Shown here piece by piece: positions 60,233 to 64,000 of a stretch of 64,000 nt of DNA. Within the stretch, counting starts at the first letter, position 1. Every line of letters starts with the position of its first letter. The notes below the pieces were generated by a model, which worked only from the letters and a program-made list of their open reading frames with translations, did not search any database and was not told the DNA's origin. A program made the position numbers and the translations under genes. The stretch is from Candidatus Nitrospira neomarina (GTDB lineage Bacteria; Nitrospirota; Nitrospiria; Nitrospirales; UBA8639): the NCBI RefSeq assembly GCF_032051675.1, contig NZ_CP116968.1, forward strand, positions 248,001-312,000, read 5' to 3'.

Positions 60233-61264
60233 ATGGAATCTCGCGTCCACCCACTCTTACAGGTATCCAACCTCCGTACCTCATTCTTTACCGACAAAGG
60301 AGAAATCAAAGCCGTCGATGATGTGAGCTTTTCCATTCGAGGCGGGCAGACGCTGGCCTTAGTGGGAGAGTCCGGTTGTGGAAAATCCGTGGCGGCACTA
60401 TCGATTATGCGACTCATCTCTTCTCCGGGGCGTGTGATTGGTGGCACGATTCATTTCAAAGGTCAAAACCTGTTGGAACTGCCTGAAAAGGAAATGCGGA
60501 AAATTCGGGGGAAATCCATCGGGATGGTCTTTCAGGAACCGATGACCTCGCTCAACCCGGTGATGTCGGTCGGTAATCAAATCGGCGAGGTGTTAAAAAT
60601 CCACACGACACTCTCGGATCGTGAAATCCGGAAAGAAGTCATCGGATTGTTGGAAAAGGTTCGCATTTCAGCTCCTGAGCGCCGTATCGATCAATATCCC
60701 CATGAAATGTCAGGCGGGATGAAACAACGTGTCATGATTGCCATGGCCCTGGCATGTAATCCCGACCTGTTGATTGCGGACGAACCCACGACGGCTCTGG
60801 ATGTGACCATCCAGGCACAAATCCTCGACCTGTTGGCTGCGCTCCAGAAGGATATGGGTATGGCCATTCTCCTGATTACGCATAATTTGGGGGTCGTGGC
60901 CCAGTTTTCCAAGGATGTCATCGTCATGTACGCGAGTAAAATCGCCGAACGGGCGCCGGTTAAAGAATTATTTCGCAATCCCAGTCATCCGTATACCAGC
61001 GCGCTTTTAAATTCACTGCCCCGGCCGGGAGAACGGCAGGTTCGATTGGAAGCGATTCCCGGAACCGTTCCTTCTCCCTTACAGTATCCACCCGGTTGCC
61101 ATTTTTCTTCACGGTGTCCGGAAGTGATGGAGCATTGTCCCATTCAACATCCTCCGACCATTCAGGTAGGAGAATCCCATGAAACTGTGTGCTGGTTATA
61201 TGACGATCACAAGGCATCAGGCAAAAAACTGAGGCCTCGTGAGAGTCAGTCAGGAGAATCGTAA
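60233..61264 (+). CDS. peptide ABC transporter ATPase (DppD type)
   Basis: Nucleotide-binding subunit, 343 residues. Walker [10 protein letters not shown]-loop region, signature MSGGMKQRV and Walker [13 protein letters not shown] are all intact. The C-terminal oligopeptide/dipeptide extension has the cysteine set [20 protein letters not shown], which in some relatives binds an iron-sulfur cluster. The gene begins at the base after the permease stop and lies 26 bases before the second ATPase gene. Confidence 0.96.
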   Translation: MESRVHPLLQVSNLRTSFFTDKGEIKAVDDVSFSIRGGQTLALVGESGCGKSVAALSIMRLISSPGRVIGGTIHFKGQNLLELPEKEMRKIRGKSIGMVFQEPMTSLNPVMSVGNQIGEVLKIHTTLSDREIRKEVIGLLEKVRISAPERRIDQYPHEMSGGMKQRVMIAMALACNPDLLIADEPTTALDVTIQAQILDLLAALQKDMGMAILLITHNLGVVAQFSKDVIVMYASKIAERAPVKELFRNPSHPYTSALLNSLPRPGERQVRLEAIPGTVPSPLQYPPGCHFSSRCPEVMEHCPIQHPPTIQVGESHETVCWLYDDHKASGKKLRPRESQSGES

Positions 61265-61290
61265 GACTTCGGAAGAATTCGCCGTTCAGC

Positions 61291-62277
61291 ATGAATGACT
61301 CCACCACACCATTAGTCGATGTCCGGGGATTAAAAAAATATTTTCCCGTTCGAAGCGGTCTGTTCTCAAAGGTTACGGCCTGGGTGAAAGCCGTCGACGA
61401 TGTGTCGTTCCACCTTGGTCATGGAGAAACCCTGGGGTTGGTAGGGGAGTCCGGCTGCGGGAAAACCACTGTGGGCCGGTCCATTCTCAGATTGATGGAA
61501 CCCACAGCAGGATCCGTAACGTTCGAAGGTAAGAATGTCCTGGCCTTATCATCGAAAGAGTTGCGGCAGACACGTCGTCGAATGCAGGTTATTTTCCAGG
61601 ATCCTTATAGCAGCCTCAATCCCCGCATGACCATCGGGTCCATCGTCTCAGAGCCGTTGAAGATTCACAAGATTGCCAAAGGGAAAGAATTGCAGGACCA
61701 GGTTGATCAATTATTCAAGCGGGTGGGTTTGCGGCCGGAGCATCAATCACGATATCCACATGAATTTTCGGGTGGTCAGCGCCAGCGAGTGGGCATTGCC
61801 CGTGCCTTGGCCCTCAATCCGAAGTTTATTGTGTGTGATGAAGCCGTATCTGCGTTGGATGTGTCCATCCAAGCGCAAATTCTGAATCTCCTGCGCGATC
61901 TGCAGCAGGAGTTTCATCTGTCCTATCTTTTTATCACACACGATTTGAACGTCGTGCAATATCTTGCCGACCGCATCGCGGTCATGTACCTGGGGAAACT
62001 GGCTGAAGTGGCTTCGGCCAAGGATTTATTCAACGATCCAAAACATCCGTATACTCAGGCCCTGCTCTCCGCCAATCCGGTTCCCGACCCGACGGCCCCG
62101 TCCAAGCGAATCATCATTCCCGGCGATGTTCCCTCGCCGCTCAATCCGCCCAGCGGATGCCGGTTTCATACACGTTGCCCGCACGTCATGGACGTTTGCA
62201 AGACGGTGGAACCCCACCTGACCCAGATCGGCCCTCCCGAAAAAGGCCAACAAGTCTGGTGCCATCTGTATCCTTAA
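61291..62277 (+). CDS. peptide ABC transporter ATPase (DppF type)
   Basis: Second nucleotide-binding subunit, 328 residues. Walker [10 protein letters not shown], signature [15 protein letters not shown] and Walker [13 protein letters not shown] are intact, as is the C-terminal oligopeptide/dipeptide extension with its [14 protein letters not shown] cysteines. It closes the importer operon. After the stop no terminator hairpin was seen; repeat remnants begin about 50 bases further on. Confidence 0.96.
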   Translation: MNDSTTPLVDVRGLKKYFPVRSGLFSKVTAWVKAVDDVSFHLGHGETLGLVGESGCGKTTVGRSILRLMEPTAGSVTFEGKNVLALSSKELRQTRRRMQVIFQDPYSSLNPRMTIGSIVSEPLKIHKIAKGKELQDQVDQLFKRVGLRPEHQSRYPHEFSGGQRQRVGIARALALNPKFIVCDEAVSALDVSIQAQILNLLRDLQQEFHLSYLFITHDLNVVQYLADRIAVMYLGKLAEVASAKDLFNDPKHPYTQALLSANPVPDPTAPSKRIIIPGDVPSPLNPPSGCRFHTRCPHVMDVCKTVEPHLTQIGPPEKGQQVWCHLYP

Positions 62278-62324
62278 TCAGGCACCGGCTCAGTAGTTTC
62301 CAGTCTACTCAACCTCCCGATGTG

Positions 62325-62361
62325 TGAAAATTTATACTTCAACACTCCGACATTGAACCCA
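62325..62361. repeat. tail fragment of the dispersed hairpin repeat
   Basis: TGAAAAT...TTCAACACTCC matches the tail module of copies A and B. The match to copy A continues into the flanking bases (cactccNacattgaacccat against cactcccataatgtacccat). The palindromic head is absent. This suggests that the tail can exist on its own or that a copy was eroded here. Confidence 0.5.
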
Positions 62362-62391
62362 TACGTGATGACTCATTGAAGCCTTCTCCAA

Positions 62392-62537
62392 GTTGTCATC
62401 CTGAGCTCATAGCGAAGGATCTGTGCCCAGGTAAAGCAGCCAGGATTATCTTTTTCATCATTCCCGACATTTTTATCGGGAATCTATCTGGGTTTTGGGG
62501 GGATGGATCCCAATTACCAACCGGCGGGGATGACAAC
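62392..62537. mobile_element. MITE-like element with terminal inverted repeats
   Basis: About 146 bases bounded by perfect 10-base terminal inverted repeats, GTTGTCATCC (62392-62401) and GGATGACAAC (62528-62537). An internal hairpin ATTCCCGA-N8-TCGGGAAT lies at 62461-62484. The left part contains cctgagc...gaaggatctgtgcccagg, a wording typical of dispersed bacterial repeats. It has no coding capacity. No target-site duplication is obvious from the flanking bases. Confidence 0.6.
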
Positions 62538-62861
62538 ACCGAGAGGATGTCAGCCTATAACGCCGGCATGACACCTGATGTTCATTGGGCTTAGACACAA
62601 TGTTATCTGACAATGTGTGGTAACGGATGCACGCGGTGTGACAATGTGGGATGAGCCTCCCGCCATCCGCTGCCCCAGGGACTCATCATTCTCAGCTAAC
62701 ATGAAACTATGCCGTTCCGTATAGCACGCCGCCGCTGCGCAGTTGTTGATAGCGTTGACAATGCCAAAAATCAATACGACAATCAGACAGAAATTTGCAG
62801 GTCGGGACCTGCAAGCAATGCGGATCCATATACTCAATAGTTTGACGGACAAAGAAGAGCT
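62538..62861. other. non-coding junction with short direct repeats
   Basis: No gene. GACAATGTG occurs twice (62609-62617 and 62640-62648, 31 bases apart), with a related acacaatg at 62595. The stretch may be the worn end of a mobile element; evidence is slight. Confidence 0.35.
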
Positions 62862-63503
62862 ATGGCAGACGACCAGCAGCAGCGTGACAGGCTTCTCACG
62901 CTTGGTTTCGTAGGTCCAATTAAACGTTCCACATTTCAGCTCCATGTACCAGACCTCGAAGCCGAGGCCCTTAACGATGTTTTCCATTGGTCATCGGCCA
63001 CCCGCTTCCAGGCCGACCGCCTGAGGAATGACGTAGCCGAGGAACTCGCCACCCTTGGTCGGAAACGGCGGCATGCTGCGCGCCGTATGTTCACTCTTAC
63101 TTCCACTGATGAGCATCTATTTTTAGTTGCAGGGGCTAACCTTCGTCGCGTTCTTATTAAGGTCCCCAGACACCTGCGAAAGCGGTTATGCGTCACCAAG
63201 GATTTCTATCGTGTCGTGGTGCTTCTTAGAAATATCTACGAGCACTGGAATGAATTAAGACCTCATATTCGGGCTGGCACCAACGACAGCAAGGGCACTA
63301 TTGCTAAGCTGCGCAAGGAGTTTCCGGCGGCGGAACCCTGGTCCTTCACCATTGATCGTGACCAGAACGAGATCATTCTTGCGAATGTCGTTAACCTCCG
63401 CTCCTTCACCCATGACCTGAGACGACTCGAATCGCGTGTACTCCGTATTGAGCGTTCCCGTGGTCGCGCCTCGACCACTATGACCTCCCAGAAACCTTTT
63501 TAG
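62862..63503 (+). CDS. orphan hypothetical protein
   Basis: A 213-residue soluble, strongly basic protein (RKRRHAARRMF, RRLESRVLRIERSRGRAS). No membrane helix, signal or known domain is recognised. It starts MADDQQQRDR after a GAAGAG element, six or so bases upstream. It has no close neighbour on its strand, lies 300 bases from a MITE-like element, and its wording differs from surrounding genes, so recent arrival is plausible. Confidence 0.6.
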   Translation: MADDQQQRDRLLTLGFVGPIKRSTFQLHVPDLEAEALNDVFHWSSATRFQADRLRNDVAEELATLGRKRRHAARRMFTLTSTDEHLFLVAGANLRRVLIKVPRHLRKRLCVTKDFYRVVVLLRNIYEHWNELRPHIRAGTNDSKGTIAKLRKEFPAAEPWSFTIDRDQNEIILANVVNLRSFTHDLRRLESRVLRIERSRGRASTTMTSQKPF

Positions 63504-63599
63504 GGCACAGAGGGATGAGTAAATCGCCTAAAAACTTGATCCGACTGCTCGGCATCGGCCACTCAGTCGCAGACTTAATAAATGGAAGGGAATGATGAG

Positions 63600-64000
63600 A
63601 TGAAAAAAGTCATTTTAACTACTTTTTGGGTCATCTTCTTTACGGGAACCGCGTTAGCACAATCAGTGGAAAGTCAAATTCGAGAGTTCGCCATACGGGA
63701 ACATCCTAACGACCCGAGCATGCAACAATTTACCTATGAAAGGCAGTTTGCGGCATACAGATTTATGCTTTCGGTCGAGGATGGGGATGTGAAACAAATA
63801 GCCATTCAAGAATATCCTAGTGATTATGCAATGCAAAAGTATACCTTCTCCAAACAGCTTTCGGCCAAGCATTATATGGAAGCCGTTACTGATCAGGAGG
63901 TGAAACAAATTGCCATTCGGGAATACCCGAATGATTACGCGATGCAAAAGTATACTTTCGACAAACAGCTTTCGGCCAAGCGCTATATGGATAATGTTAT
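63600..64000 (+). CDS. secreted protein with 37-residue tandem repeats (partial)
   Basis: The gene runs off the window at 64000; about 133 codons are visible. A signal peptide is present (MKKVILTTFWVIFFTGTALA, then Q), and GGAAGGG lies nine bases upstream of the ATG. The mature part is made of units of 37 residues: the second (from 63786) and third (from 63897) begin VKQIAI and share EYPxDYAMQKYTFxKQLSA, and the first is a diverged version (IREFAIREHPNDPSMQQFT). The exact 111-base period is clear in the DNA. I recognise no family. The protein is presumably exported to the periplasm or surface. A frame on the opposite strand here is a shadow. Confidence 0.8.
   Translation, partial: MKKVILTTFWVIFFTGTALAQSVESQIREFAIREHPNDPSMQQFTYERQFAAYRFMLSVEDGDVKQIAIQEYPSDYAMQKYTFSKQLSAKHYMEAVTDQEVKQIAIREYPNDYAMQKYTFDKQLSAKRYMDNV

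Noticed and set aside
63663-63947. 94-codon minus-strand frame
   Set aside because: Antisense shadow of the tandem-repeat protein; its apparent periodicity comes from the sense repeats.
1-64000. CRISPR array, prophage or complete insertion sequence
   Set aside because: No regularly spaced repeats with unique spacers, no phage structural genes and no transposase gene were seen.

Overview
The window reads as a chromosomal segment of a free-living Gram-negative bacterium, most likely a member of Nitrospirota (Nitrospira group), probably a halotolerant or marine lineage. This assignment is an inference. It rests on the overall look of the proteins, the small CxxC zinc-ribbon proteins, and two copies of a hairpin repeat beginning GGGTCTGTTGAAAAA that I associate with Nitrospira genomes. 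The complete N-acetylglutaminylglutamine amide (NAGGN) osmolyte operon fits a saline habitat. No 16S gene or nitrite oxidoreductase gene lies here to settle it. Codon use looks even across most of the window. There is no phage, complete insertion sequence or CRISPR array.

Layout. 0.3-5.5 kb: a BON-MscS channel, a short-chain dehydrogenase, a hemerythrin-like protein and an Ada/2OG-oxygenase alkylation-repair pair. 5.5-14.2 kb: a long run of minus-strand genes built around an ECF42-type sigma factor. It includes three DGPF/YciI proteins plus a remnant of a fourth, PhnB-like, DUF1579 and DUF899 proteins, a BNR beta-propeller coupled to a ubiquitin-like MoaD/ThiS protein, and OsmC, VOC and RidA proteins. 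14.8-21.5 kb: the NAGGN operon (amidotransferase, synthetase, M42 peptidase) followed by an OPT peptide transporter. 21.6-30.4 kb: mixed small operons with a HExxH protein, TtcA, a CarS-like membrane enzyme, MsrA, a metallophosphoesterase, and a DCC1/HTTM/membrane-protein operon. 30.7-35.9 kb: four transporter-related genes bracketed by two copies of the hairpin repeat. 36.1-38.8 kb: tRNA-Leu(CAG) and a P-loop-less helicase-like protein with a membrane-anchored partner. 39.1-43.7 kb: rplI-glyA-nrdR, an unusual Rossmann-domain histidine kinase with its NarL-type regulator, and a thioredoxin-like protein. 43.8-53.8 kb: AddB-AddA recombination nuclease, a TPR lipoprotein, Lgt and a PAS/sigma-54 activator. 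54-62.3 kb: Mrp/ApbC, a Rieske protein and a complete five-gene peptide ABC importer. 62.3-64 kb: repeat remnants, a MITE-like element, an orphan gene and the start of a secreted protein made of 37-residue repeats.

How the genes fit together. Three themes recur. One is osmotic and peptide traffic: NAGGN synthesis, an OPT transporter, a dipeptide/oligopeptide ABC importer, MscS and a sodium:solute symporter. The second is handling of reactive or damaged molecules: Ada and its oxygenase, OsmC, MsrA, RidA, VOC proteins, DUF899 and hemerythrin. The third is redox or metal sensing by small CxxC proteins and by the Rossmann-kinase. The least understood parts are the ECF42/DGPF cluster with its ubiquitin-like neighbour, the DCC1-HTTM operon and the helicase-like gene pair.
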